A stretch of DNA of 64,000 bases, taken from Vibrio sonorensis. Its GTDB lineage: Bacteria > Pseudomonadota > Gammaproteobacteria > Enterobacterales > Vibrionaceae. Position numbers and translations under genes: made by a program. The notes beneath the pieces were generated by a model, which did no database searches, was not told where the DNA came from, and saw nothing but the letters and a program-made list of their open reading frames with translations. The stretch lies in the NCBI RefSeq assembly GCF_001854765.1, contig NZ_LJJE01000103.1:31952-95951 (forward strand). Reading direction: 5' to 3'. Positions 29,295 through 38,071 of this stretch are shown here, one piece after another (within the stretch, counting starts at the first letter, position 1; every line of letters starts with the position of its first letter).

Positions 29295-29320
29295 TGAAGG
29301 ATCGCTAGTGCGATCCTTCA
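29295..29320 (+). terminator. Hairpin between argG and argH
   Basis: Perfect 11-base stem TGAAGGATCGC / GCGATCCTTCA with loop TAGT. It is followed by TTGTAC, not a full U run, so it may be a partial terminator or RNA-processing hairpin within the operon. Confidence 0.6.
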
Positions 29321-29372
29321 TTGTACAGAAGCAAACGGCAGGCAGCCGAATCGAGTAAGCAGGAGAAACGCG

Positions 29373-31247
29373 ATGGCATTATGGGGCGGAAGATTTACCC
29401 AAGCAGCAGACACCAGATTTAAAGACTTTAATGACTCATTGCGCTTTGATTACCGATTGGCTGAACAAGATATCGTTGGCTCTATTGCATGGTCAAAAGC
29501 TCTTTTATCTGTTGATGTAATCAGTGAAGAAGAGCAACAGAAACTTGAGTTAGCTTTGAATGAAATCAAGCTGCAAGTGATGGAAGATCCTCATCAGATA
29601 TTGCACTCGGATGCGGAAGATATTCACTCGTGGGTAGAGCAACAACTGATTGGTAAAGTGGGCGATTTAGGCAAAAAGCTTCACACGGGCCGCTCGCGTA
29701 ACGATCAAGTGGCGACCGATCTCAAGCTATGGTGTCGTCAGCAAGGTCAGCAGCTTTTGATTGCCCTTGACCGTCTTCAATCGCAAATGGTTTCCGTTGC
29801 GGCAGAACATCAAGCAACGGTACTTCCGGGTTATACCCACTTACAACGTGCACAGCCTGTTACGTTTGCTCACTGGTGTTTGGCTTATGTTGAAATGTTT
29901 GAGCGTGACTACTCGCGTTTGAACGACGCTATTACTCGTTTAGATACTTGTCCACTGGGTTCGGGTGCGCTTGCGGGTACGGCTTATCCGATTGACCGTG
30001 AAAAACTAGCGCACAATTTAGGTTTTCACAGCGCAACTCGCAACTCGCTAGACTCTGTTTCTGATCGCGACCACGTGATGGAACTGATGTCAGTGGCATC
30101 GATTTCTATGCTTCACTTGTCGCGTCTGGCAGAAGACATGATTTTCTACAACTCAGGTGAATCAAACTTCATCGAACTGGCGGATACCGTAACTTCTGGT
30201 TCTTCACTAATGCCTCAGAAGAAAAACCCAGATGCGCTAGAACTGATTCGTGGTAAAACGGGTCGTGTTTACGGTTCTATGGCTGGCATGATGATGACAG
30301 TAAAAGCTTTGCCTCTTGCGTACAACAAAGATATGCAGGAAGACAAAGAAGGTTTGTTTGACGCGCTTGATACATGGAATGACTGTATGGAGATGGCGGC
30401 CCTCTGCTTTGACGGTATTAAAGTAAACGGTGAGCGTACACTTGAAGCGGCAAAACAGGGTTATGCTAACGCGACTGAACTGGCTGACTACCTTGTTGCT
30501 AAGAACATTCCGTTCCGCGAAGCTCACCATATTGTTGGTGTAGCGGTTGTAGGTGCAATTGAAAAAGGGTGTGCTTTAGAAGAGTTATCCATTGGAGAAC
30601 TCAAAGCGTTTTCTCCAGTGATCGAGCAAGATGTGTATGACATTCTCACCATTGAATCTTGTTTAGAAAAACGAAGTGCCCTTGGTGGCGTTTCTCCAAA
30701 TCAAGTAGCATTTGCGGTTGAAGAAGCTAGCAATCGCTTAGCGCAGAGAAATACTTCAACGGTTAAAGTGCGCCCTGCGCGTTTAACGGATATCGAGGCG
30801 TTAGAAGGAATGGTGACCTATTGGGCGAGTTTAGGTGATAATTTGCCGCGTTCGCGCAATGAGTTAGTGAGAGATATTGGTTCGTTTGCCATCGCTGAGA
30901 ACAATGGCGAAGTGACGGGTTGTGCTTCTCTTTATGTCTACGATTCCGGTTTGGCAGAGATACGTTCACTCGGTGTGGAAGCAGGCTGGCAAGGGCAAGG
31001 ACAAGGTACCGCGTTAGTGAAGCACCTTATCGATAAAGCGAAACAGATGGCGATTAAGAACGTTTTTGTATTGACCCGCACTCCGGAGTTCTTTATGAAG
31101 CAAGATTTCTTGCCAACGTCGAAATCTCTATTGCCTGAAAAAGTGCTAAAAGATTGCGATCAGTGTCCTCGAATTCACGCTTGTGATGAAGTTGCGCTGC
31201 AAATTAATCTTGATGAGCAACTTTTAACAAAAACTAATGTTGCTTAA
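29373..31247 (+). CDS. argH: Fused argininosuccinate lyase / N-acetylglutamate synthase (ArgHA)
   Basis: Bifunctional 624-residue protein. Residues 1 to about 460 are a full argininosuccinate lyase, cleaving argininosuccinate to arginine and fumarate: MALWGGRFTQ, LHTGRSRNDQVATDLKLW, and the signature GSSLMPQKKNPDALE. Residues ~463-624 are a GNAT acetyltransferase (VKVRPARLTDIEAL ... IRSLGVEAGWQGQGQGTALVKHLI, the acetyl-CoA loop), which supplies the first step of arginine synthesis. This fusion is known in marine gammaproteobacteria including Vibrio and Moritella. The tail holds a CPRIHAC pair. Last gene of argCBGH. Confidence 0.96.
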   Translation: MALWGGRFTQAADTRFKDFNDSLRFDYRLAEQDIVGSIAWSKALLSVDVISEEEQQKLELALNEIKLQVMEDPHQILHSDAEDIHSWVEQQLIGKVGDLGKKLHTGRSRNDQVATDLKLWCRQQGQQLLIALDRLQSQMVSVAAEHQATVLPGYTHLQRAQPVTFAHWCLAYVEMFERDYSRLNDAITRLDTCPLGSGALAGTAYPIDREKLAHNLGFHSATRNSLDSVSDRDHVMELMSVASISMLHLSRLAEDMIFYNSGESNFIELADTVTSGSSLMPQKKNPDALELIRGKTGRVYGSMAGMMMTVKALPLAYNKDMQEDKEGLFDALDTWNDCMEMAALCFDGIKVNGERTLEAAKQGYANATELADYLVAKNIPFREAHHIVGVAVVGAIEKGCALEELSIGELKAFSPVIEQDVYDILTIESCLEKRSALGGVSPNQVAFAVEEASNRLAQRNTSTVKVRPARLTDIEALEGMVTYWASLGDNLPRSRNELVRDIGSFAIAENNGEVTGCASLYVYDSGLAEIRSLGVEAGWQGQGQGTALVKHLIDKAKQMAIKNVFVLTRTPEFFMKQDFLPTSKSLLPEKVLKDCDQCPRIHACDEVALQINLDEQLLTKTNVA

Positions 31248-31504
31248 TTTTCTATCTATTCAATAGCTTAGGTTTATGTTGAAGAAATGATCAAAAAAGA
31301 TCGAAAAAATTTGGAACTTCTGGAAAGAGCTTAGGTCCTATTAATACCACTGCTTTTTCTTAGAAGAATCTAAGAGAGCCCCAAACCGGATTTGGTTTTG
31401 GGGCTTTTTTGTATCTGTTGTTTTTTTAAAACATTTTTACGGTGTAGCAGGGCTAAGTTAACGGCTGGTTGAAGTGATGGTTACAGCAGGGAAAGCCATA
31501 GCTG
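31248..31504. other. argH-downstream intergenic region
   Basis: About 250 bases with no gene. It holds the argH terminator; the remainder is A+T-rich and featureless to my eye. Confidence 0.5.
31376..31411 (+). terminator. Terminator after argH
   Basis: Stem AGCCCCAAA / TTTGGGGCT around a CC-GG-containing loop, followed by a run of six T. Confidence 0.88.
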
Positions 31505-31777
31505 TTATTTGCCCGATTGGCCGTTGTGGCGAGCTCGCCAAGGAAGGATCACAAACTTCATCCAAAGATGAAGAAAGAGCAATCCGTTAAATAAGAAACC
31601 ACCAACTATCAGGGCGATAGATTCGATACTGGTAGGATCCTCTTGAAACCAGATAAACCACACGACCCAGCAAGCCACCGATAAAACAGTGAGCTGATCC
31701 ATACAGCGCTGGCAGCGTCCTATCTTGCGCCAGAACCAGTTTTCTTCACAGCCTTGTCGACAGTCTTGGCTTCGCAT
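31505..31777 (-). CDS. Small cysteine-rich membrane protein, DUF3624 family
   Basis: About 90 residues from MRSQDCRQGCEENWFW. The N-terminus carries CxxxC and a CQRC pair, suggesting a small metal- or redox-type site facing the cytoplasm, followed by two hydrophobic segments (WLTVLSVACWVVWFIWF-like and ALIVGGFLFNGLLFLHLW) and a basic end. I recognise the DUF3624 pattern (GRCQRCMDQLTVLSV ... NGLLFLHLWMKF) from Vibrio; its function is unknown. An upstream in-frame start is rejected because it would cross the terminator at 31868-31895. RBS AGGAG precedes the chosen ATG. Confidence 0.75.
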   Translation of the reverse strand: MRSQDCRQGCEENWFWRKIGRCQRCMDQLTVLSVACWVVWFIWFQEDPTSIESIALIVGGFLFNGLLFLHLWMKFVILPWRARHNGQSGK

Positions 31778-31867
31778 TTTGATCTCCTTTGATCCTGACA
31801 ACATTATATGCGGGTGGATCCAAGTGTAAATACGAATGCGGTTTGCCAAAGCCAAAACCCAACTAAA

Positions 31868-31895
31868 AAAGCGACAGCCCATTGTCTGTCGCTTT
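31868..31895 (-). terminator. Terminator after the dihydrolipoamide-dehydrogenase-like gene
   Basis: Stem AAAGCGACAG / CTGTCGCTTT with an 8-base loop, followed on the minus strand by a T run. Confidence 0.85.
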
Positions 31896-31982
31896 ACTTA
31901 ATCCCGATTTTTAGAACTTGGTTGCTGGATAGAATAAGCTATCCAAGGCGAAAGCAGCGCAGAACGTGAAGACGCTTTATCG

Positions 31983-33440
31983 CTAGCACCCCGGACCGCA
32001 ATCTAGGCAGTGTTTGATCATTTCTGGGCCTAAGTGAAGTTTTGCGTTTAGGTCGCGTAGTGCGGTTCTCACACCCTCTTCGATCACGGGATGATAGAAA
32101 GGCATATCTAACATTTCAGACACCGTCATTTTGTTTTGGTGTGCCCAAGCGAGCAAGTGTGCAAGGTGTTCTGCATTGGGGCCGATCAATTCGGCACCGA
32201 GGAAGCGTCCAGTACCTTGTTCACCATATACATGTAGAATCCCCTTATTGCGCAACATCACACGTGAGCGTCCTTGGTTTTCAAAAGAAACCTCACCGGT
32301 GGCAAAACAGCCACAATTTCCCAAGCGCTGTTCTAGCTGACGATAAGTTTCACCCACCATTGCGATTTGAGGATCGGAGAATACGGCCGAAATAGCGCTG
32401 CGGCGAAGGCCTGCGCGAATGCCTGGATATCGCCCTGCGTTATCTCCTGCGATTCTACCCTGATCCGCAGCTTCGTGAAGCAATGGGATCTGGTTGCTCG
32501 CATCACCAGCGATAAAAATGTTGTCTGCAGAGGTTTGCAAAGTGTAGTGGTCCGCTACTGGCACACCTCTTTCATCTAGATTTACCGAGGTCTTTTCGAT
32601 ATCTAGTTTGTCGACATTTGGACGGCGGCCTGTTGCAGCGAGTACATAATCAACCACAAAGCTTTCTAGTTGTCCGTCGTGGTTAATAAACTGAACTTCA
32701 ACTTTATCTTGGCCTTCAATACGCTTCATGCTTTCCACTTTGACGTCTGCGTCTAAGTAAAACTCTTCTTTGAAGGCTTTATCTGCATAGGCCATGACTT
32801 CTGGATCGGTGAGCGGACCGACTTGTCCACCAAGTCCAAACAACTTAACTTTTACACCTAATCGGTGTAGCGCTTGACCGAGTTCGAGTCCGATAACTCC
32901 TGGGCCAAAAACAGCAACCGCTTCTGGAAGATCACTCCAATCAAAAACGTCGTCATTGATCACTAGGCGATCACCCAGCTCATTCCAAACCACTGGATAA
33001 GCAGGGCGAGACCCCGTTGCAATTACAACTCGCTTTGCGTGGACGCGAGTGTGGTCGTCAACTTGCAGAGTATGGTCATCTAAGAACTTGGCATAGCCTA
33101 TTAGTTTGTCTTCAGCTGGTATTTCATCAACGCCTTCAAGAACAAAACCCACAAACCTGTCGCGCTCGCGTTTTACACGATCCATGACTTCACGGCCATT
33201 AATCACGATTTCACCTTGAGGGTGAACGCCAAAGCCCGGCGCTTTTTCGATTTGGTGGACACTCTCAGCAGCGGCAATAAGCAGTTTAGAGGGCATGCAA
33301 CCCACACGCGCACATGTTGTGCCGAATGGACCACCTTCGATCATTACTACTTCAGAGGTATGTGCTTTTGCGGCTCGGTAAGCACCTAACCCTGCTGTTC
33401 CACCACCAATAATGGCCACATCAACATTCAACTGTTTCAT
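31983..33440 (-). CDS. Dihydrolipoamide-dehydrogenase-like flavoprotein
   Basis: Class I pyridine-nucleotide disulfide oxidoreductase of 485 residues. FAD fold VDVAIIGGGTAGLGAYRAA, redox disulfide CARVGCMPSK (about residues 43-48), NAD(P) fold AVFGPGVIGLELGQAL, second FAD motif NIFIAGDASNQIPLLHEAADQG, and C-terminal dimer-interface HPVIEEGVRTAL. It is not beside a pyruvate- or 2-oxoglutarate-dehydrogenase cluster and has an unusual C-terminal CLDCGPGC, so it is probably a stand-alone paralogue with another disulfide substrate. It lies downstream of the peroxiredoxin-glutaredoxin gene on the same strand, which suggests a role in thiol redox balance; this is inference. Confidence 0.88.
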   Translation of the reverse strand: MKQLNVDVAIIGGGTAGLGAYRAAKAHTSEVVMIEGGPFGTTCARVGCMPSKLLIAAAESVHQIEKAPGFGVHPQGEIVINGREVMDRVKRERDRFVGFVLEGVDEIPAEDKLIGYAKFLDDHTLQVDDHTRVHAKRVVIATGSRPAYPVVWNELGDRLVINDDVFDWSDLPEAVAVFGPGVIGLELGQALHRLGVKVKLFGLGGQVGPLTDPEVMAYADKAFKEEFYLDADVKVESMKRIEGQDKVEVQFINHDGQLESFVVDYVLAATGRRPNVDKLDIEKTSVNLDERGVPVADHYTLQTSADNIFIAGDASNQIPLLHEAADQGRIAGDNAGRYPGIRAGLRRSAISAVFSDPQIAMVGETYRQLEQRLGNCGCFATGEVSFENQGRSRVMLRNKGILHVYGEQGTGRFLGAELIGPNAEHLAHLLAWAHQNKMTVSEMLDMPFYHPVIEEGVRTALRDLNAKLHLGPEMIKHCLDCGPGC

Positions 33441-33511
33441 TATTTATTCTCACTGTATTGGCGCTGGTAGTCACCAGCATCAAGAATTGATAACTCTTTG
33501 ATAATAATAAA

Positions 33512-33545
33512 GGGACCCCTGCCCAGAGACTAAGTAGGGGCCCCG
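33512..33545 (-). terminator. Terminator after the peroxiredoxin-glutaredoxin gene
   Basis: Stem GGGACCCCT / AGGGGCCCC (one internal mismatch), followed on the minus strand by TTTATTATTAT. Confidence 0.7.
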
Positions 33546-33564
33546 ATTACTGATCTAAGCCGTT

Positions 33565-34293
33565 CTAACCTAGGAAGGATTCTAGTTCTTCACTGCCACC
33601 GATGTGTTTGCCGCCGATGAATACTTGAGGAACTGTAGTGCGTCCGGTGATGGCGCGCAGGCTTACTGTCGTTGCATCTTTACCTAAAATCACTTCTTCA
33701 TACTGAAGACCTTTATCAATCAAATTTTGTTTCGCCTTGGCGCAGAATGGACAGCCAGGTTTTGTGAATACCGTGATGGATTCTTGTGTCTTGTAGTCAG
33801 GTGCGACATGTTTAAGCATAGTGTCTGCATCCGATACCTTGAACGGGTCACCTGGCTCATTTGGTTCGATAAACATTTTCTCTACCACGCCATTTTTAAC
33901 CAGCATGGAGTAGCGCCAAGAACGCTTGCCAAAACCTAGGTCGTTTTTCTCCACTAACATACCCATGCCTTCGGTAAACTCACCATTGCCGTCAGGAATA
34001 AAGGTAATGTTTTCCGCCTCTTGGTCGTTTTTCCACGCATTCATTACAAAAGTGTCGTTGACCGATACACATAAGATTTCATCTACGCCGTGCTCTTTAA
34101 ACACTGGGAAAAGCTCGTTGTAGCGAGGCAGGTGGCTTGAAGAGCAAGTTGGGGTAAATGCACCCGGCAAGCTAAAGACAATAACGGTTTTGTCTTTGAA
34201 CAGCTCGTCGGTGGTTACGTTTACCCATGCATCGCCTTGGCGAGTTGGGAAAGTAACTTGTGGTACGTTTTGACCTTCTTTCGATGCAAACAT
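33565..34293 (-). CDS. Hybrid peroxiredoxin-glutaredoxin (Prx5-Grx)
   Basis: Glutathione-dependent peroxidase of 242 residues. Residues ~1-165 are a peroxiredoxin-5 domain with the peroxidatic Cys in PGAFTPTCSSSHLP; residues ~172-242 are a glutaredoxin with CPFC (TKPGCPFCAKAKQNL) and the TVPQVFIGGKHIGG cis-proline region. The fusion lets glutathione reduce the peroxiredoxin in cis; the same hybrid is known from Haemophilus and other gammaproteobacteria. It is divergent from oxyR, with a near-consensus OxyR operator between them, so peroxide induction through OxyR is expected. Confidence 0.95.
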   Translation of the reverse strand: MFASKEGQNVPQVTFPTRQGDAWVNVTTDELFKDKTVIVFSLPGAFTPTCSSSHLPRYNELFPVFKEHGVDEILCVSVNDTFVMNAWKNDQEAENITFIPDGNGEFTEGMGMLVEKNDLGFGKRSWRYSMLVKNGVVEKMFIEPNEPGDPFKVSDADTMLKHVAPDYKTQESITVFTKPGCPFCAKAKQNLIDKGLQYEEVILGKDATTVSLRAITGRTTVPQVFIGGKHIGGSEELESFLG

Positions 34294-34401
34294 AATGGAT
34301 TCCTTAAAATTGATGATGTCTGGGTTCAGTGGCGACGTTCTGTTTTTACGTCTTGCCTGTTTCGATGGAGTTATTATTCAAAAAAATCTTTGATAGCTCT
34401 A

Positions 34402-34438
34402 ATCGTTTGATGCTATGGTTTTGATAGATGTTTTCTAT
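34402..34438. promoter_or_regulatory. OxyR operator between prx5-grx and oxyR
   Basis: Four elements in correct register: ATCG-N7-CTAT-N7-ATAG-N7-CTAT, against the OxyR consensus ATAG-N7-CTAT-N7-ATAG-N7-CTAT; 15 of 16 element bases match. It ends 12 bases before the oxyR ATG and lies about 110 bases upstream of the peroxiredoxin start, the layout expected for autorepression plus divergent activation. Confidence 0.85.
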
Positions 34439-34450
34439 CGAGAGTCAGTC

Positions 34451-35334
34451 ATGAATATCAGAGACTTTGAATATCTTGTTGCATTAGCAGAGCACCAACA
34501 CTTTCGAAAAGCGGCTGAGGCCTGTTTTGTCAGTCAGCCAACTTTGAGCGGTCAGATACGAAAGCTTGAAGACGAGCTCGGTACAGCCCTACTAGAGCGT
34601 AGTAGTCGCAGAGTGTTATTTACAGAATCTGGCTTACAATTGGTCGACCAAGCTAAGCGTATTCTTACAGAAGTGAAATTGTTTAAGGATATGGCGAGCG
34701 TCAAGGCGGATCTATGGTCGGGCCAATGCACATTGGCTTTATACCTACTGTAGGCCCGTATTTGCTGCCAAAGATTGTTCCAGCATTAAAAGAGCAGTTT
34801 CCCGATCTAGAGCTCTTTTTACACGAGGCGCAAACTCATCAATTGGTGCGACAACTAGAGGAAGGAAAACTGGATTGCTTGGTGTTGGCTTCGGTGGCAG
34901 AAACGGCGCCTTTCAAGGAGATCGAAGTTTACAATGAACCCCTTAGTGTTGCGGTGCCGTGTGACCATGAATGGGCACACTTAGAGCAAATTGATATGTT
35001 GGAGCTCAACGGTAAAACAGTACTTGCTTTGGGTGATGGCCACTGCCTAAGAGATCAAGCTTTGGGGTTCTGCTTTGCGGCTGGAGCCAAAGACGATGAA
35101 CGATTTAAAGCAACCAGCTTAGAGACACTAAGAAACATGGTAGCAGCGGGAGCGGGTATTACACTTCTGCCTCAACTATCTCTTCCTTCTGAGAAAGAAA
35201 AAGACGGAGTTTGTTACATCAAAGCAATCAATCCCGAGCCTTCACGTAGCCTAGTACTCGCTTATCGCCCAGGCTCACCGTTGAGAGAGAGGTTTGAGCA
35301 GTTGGCTAAAGCAATTCAAGCTCAGTTAGGGTAG
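34451..35334 (+). CDS. oxyR: Peroxide-responsive regulator OxyR (one apparent single-base loss)
   Basis: LysR-type activator that senses hydrogen peroxide through a disulfide. HTH in the N-terminal MNIRDFEYLVALAEHQHFRKAAEACFVSQPTLSGQI. The regulatory domain has the two redox cysteines in GHCLRDQALGFC, the equivalents of E. coli Cys199 and Cys208. The frame breaks at 34705-34706: GG for GGG would restore KGGSMVGPMHIGFIPTVGPYLLP. Corrected length is 294 residues. The ATG at 34451 is chosen because it begins the conserved N-terminus. Divergent from its probable target, the Prx5-Grx gene. Confidence 0.94.
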
Positions 35335-35345
35335 ATATCGGAAAC

Positions 35346-35375
35346 AAAAAAGGTTGGCTTATGCCAACCTTTTTT
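35346..35375. terminator. Bidirectional terminator between oxyR and mrcA
   Basis: Perfect stem AAAAAAGGTTGGC / GCCAACCTTTTTT with loop TTAT. Confidence 0.92.
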
Positions 35376-35389
35376 ACTACTAAGCGGTG

Positions 35390-37936
35390 TTAGAAGAGTT
35401 CGTCTTCACTGCTGTAAACGCTGTCGGTGATTTCATCGGAGACAAACTCAGTCGGTTCAGTGCCTGCAACAAAGTACTCGAACATAGAGCTGGCATCAAA
35501 TTTGTTGGTAAGTAACCCAGAGTCTCGGTCGATACGTGCTCTGACAATCTGGGGCGGAACGACTTTGCTCTGCACCTCAGTATCTTTAAGAGCGACTTCC
35601 ATAAACTCTATCCAAGCTGGCTGCGCAGTTTTCGCGCCGGACTCTGCGCCGGTGATCTGTCCCTTACCCAGATTCGAGTTGGTTACAGTGCGTCCAAGCT
35701 TGCGGTTGTGATCGTCAAAACCAACCCAAGCGATGGCTACCATGCCAGGACCATAACCGTTGTACCAAGTGTCTTTCGAGTCGTTAGTTGTACCTGTTTT
35801 ACCTCCGACATCACGGCGTTTGAGCTCTTGAGCTCGCCACCCAGTGCCATTCCAGCCGGTTCCGTCTCGCCAGTTACCGCCACCCCAGATGTTGCTATAC
35901 ATCATTTCACGCATGAGGAATGCGGTTTGTTCACTGATAACCTGTGGTGCATAGTTAGGTGCATCATTATCTACGTCTACTTCGGTCAGCACAGGTTCTG
36001 CAAGTTCGCTGTTGTCGGTTGTCGTTTCACCTTGTTGCCCAAGGGTTGGTGATTGTGGGCAGTTCTCGCGACAAATCGACATTGGAGAGGCTTCAAACTC
36101 TAAGTCGCCAAATGGCCCTTCAACTCGGCTGATATAAAAAGGTTCAACATAGTAACCGCCGTTAGCGAACACCGAGTAACCCTGAGCCATTTTGACTGGA
36201 GTTAAGCTACCCGCACCCAGAGCGATTGTCTCTGAACGAGGAAGCTGATCAAGCTCAAAACCAAAACGAGTAAGGTACTGGCGAGTTTCATCTAAGCCGA
36301 CCTGACGTAGAACGCGCACCGCCATTACGTTCTTCGATTGTGCTAAACCAATTCTCAAACGAGTAGGGCCAGTGTAGGTAGGTGGCGAGTTTTTTGGTCT
36401 CCAAGCCGTTCCCTGACTGCGATCCCATTGGTTGATTGGCGCATCGTTGATAAGGCTTGCCAACGTCAGCCCATTATCTAGTGCAGCTGCATAGATGAAA
36501 GGTTTAATACTAGAACCTACCTGACGGACCGATTGGGTTGCGCGGTTGAACTTGTTATGAACAAAGTTAAAGCCACCGACAAGAGACAGTACGGCGCCAT
36601 TCTCTGGATTCATCGATACGAATGCCGTATTCGCGTTAGGAACCTGAGCAAGGTGCCAAGCGGTGATTGGTTCACCCTCTTCTTGAGGAATGGTATTCAA
36701 GGTGACCCAGATTTGCTGGCCAACTTCCACTATTTCCTCTGCGCGTTTTGGCGCTTTACCTTGTTTTTCATCGGTGATGTAAGGACGAGCCCACTTTAAA
36801 CCATCCCATTCGATACTTTGCTCACCGTGGCTTTTTACCACTACTTCAGCGCGTTTATCATCAACTTTTGTCACGATAGCTGGGCGCAACTTGCCATAGG
36901 TGGGAGCGCGACTTAGGACTTTGTTCATTTCCTCACTGGTTAGAGGAGTGTCACCTTGCTTCCAAAGTACTTTTTCTTCCCCGCGATAGCCATGACGTTG
37001 GTCGTAAGCGATAAGGTTGTTGATAGCGGCATCATTGGCGGCTTTTTGCAATTTGGAATCGACAGTGGTGTAGATGTTCATGCCGGAAGTATATGCTTCT
37101 TCTTCGCCGTAGCGTTCTACCATCCAAGCTCGGGCGAGTTCGGCAACGTAAGGTGCCCTTAGCTCAATTTCAGCTCCGTGGTAACGAGCCACGATGGCTT
37201 CGTTGCGCGCGTCTTCAAATTCTTGTTGGGTAATGTATTTTTCATCCAACATACGGCGCAGAACCACGTTGCGTCGATTGGTCGCACGTTCTAGCGAGTA
37301 GATTGGGTTCATTGTCGATGGGGCTTTAGGCATACCTGCAAGAGTTGCGATTTCACTCAAGGTTAGGTCAGCAAGGTCTTTACCAAAGTAGACACGCGCC
37401 GCAGCGCCAAATCCGTAGGAGCGGTAACCAAGAAAGATCTTGTTAACGTAAAGCTCCATTATTTCTGGTTTAGTCAGCAGTTGTTCTATGTGGATAGCGA
37501 TAAAAATCTCTTTGATTTTACGCATAATTTTCTTCTCGTTAGTCAAGAAGAAGTTACGAGCCAACTGCTGAGTAATGGTACTCGCTCCTTGTTTTGCCGT
37601 TCCCGACATGGCGACCACGACGGCTGCACGAGTAATACCGATAGGGTCGATACCTGGGTGGTCGTAAAAGCGGCTGTCTTCGGTAGCGATAAGTGCATCG
37701 ATTAAATGCTGAGGAATATCATCGTAAGCGACTGGAATACGGCGTTTTTCACCAAACTGAGAAATGAGTTTTCCATCTTGACTGAAAACTTGCATCGGCG
37801 TTTGCAGTTTAACATCTTTCAGGGTCGCCACGTCCGGTAGCTCTGGTTTGACGTAGAAGTAAAAACCGATAATGGTCCCCACTCCAAGCACGCCGCAAAC
37901 TAATACAAATATAAACAATCGCTTTATGAACTTCAC
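35390..37936 (-). CDS. mrcA: Penicillin-binding protein 1A
   Basis: Bifunctional class A penicillin-binding protein for peptidoglycan polymerisation and cross-linking. 848 residues: N-terminal membrane anchor (about 5-27), glycosyltransferase domain (about 55-225; catalytic EDSRFYDHPG, then QGASTITQQLARN), an intermediate OB-type insertion (about 310-430), and the transpeptidase with SSIKPF, the SKN triad and KTGTTNDSKD. A Trp/Gly-rich YSNIWGGGNWRDGTGWNGTGW segment precedes KTGT. Divergent from pilM, as in many gammaproteobacteria. Confidence 0.96.
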   Translation of the reverse strand: MKFIKRLFIFVLVCGVLGVGTIIGFYFYVKPELPDVATLKDVKLQTPMQVFSQDGKLISQFGEKRRIPVAYDDIPQHLIDALIATEDSRFYDHPGIDPIGITRAAVVVAMSGTAKQGASTITQQLARNFFLTNEKKIMRKIKEIFIAIHIEQLLTKPEIMELYVNKIFLGYRSYGFGAAARVYFGKDLADLTLSEIATLAGMPKAPSTMNPIYSLERATNRRNVVLRRMLDEKYITQQEFEDARNEAIVARYHGAEIELRAPYVAELARAWMVERYGEEEAYTSGMNIYTTVDSKLQKAANDAAINNLIAYDQRHGYRGEEKVLWKQGDTPLTSEEMNKVLSRAPTYGKLRPAIVTKVDDKRAEVVVKSHGEQSIEWDGLKWARPYITDEKQGKAPKRAEEIVEVGQQIWVTLNTIPQEEGEPITAWHLAQVPNANTAFVSMNPENGAVLSLVGGFNFVHNKFNRATQSVRQVGSSIKPFIYAAALDNGLTLASLINDAPINQWDRSQGTAWRPKNSPPTYTGPTRLRIGLAQSKNVMAVRVLRQVGLDETRQYLTRFGFELDQLPRSETIALGAGSLTPVKMAQGYSVFANGGYYVEPFYISRVEGPFGDLEFEASPMSICRENCPQSPTLGQQGETTTDNSELAEPVLTEVDVDNDAPNYAPQVISEQTAFLMREMMYSNIWGGGNWRDGTGWNGTGWRAQELKRRDVGGKTGTTNDSKDTWYNGYGPGMVAIAWVGFDDHNRKLGRTVTNSNLGKGQITGAESGAKTAQPAWIEFMEVALKDTEVQSKVVPPQIVRARIDRDSGLLTNKFDASSMFEYFVAGTEPTEFVSDEITDSVYSSEDELF

Positions 37937-38071
37937 CGGAGAATCCCTGATTCGTTATCGGCTGCTATAGGCAACCTGTTGTTCTTTACGTTAAAAACTG
38001 AGCCCTATGATATTGCTGTGCTCGCAAAACCACCAATTCTAACTTTCAAACCTACTTAATGGAATGAAAAC

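Noticed and set aside
31778..31882. Upstream extension of the DUF3624 gene
   Set aside because: It would run through the terminator hairpin at 31868-31895 and encodes residues unlike the family N-terminus; an RBS precedes the downstream ATG.
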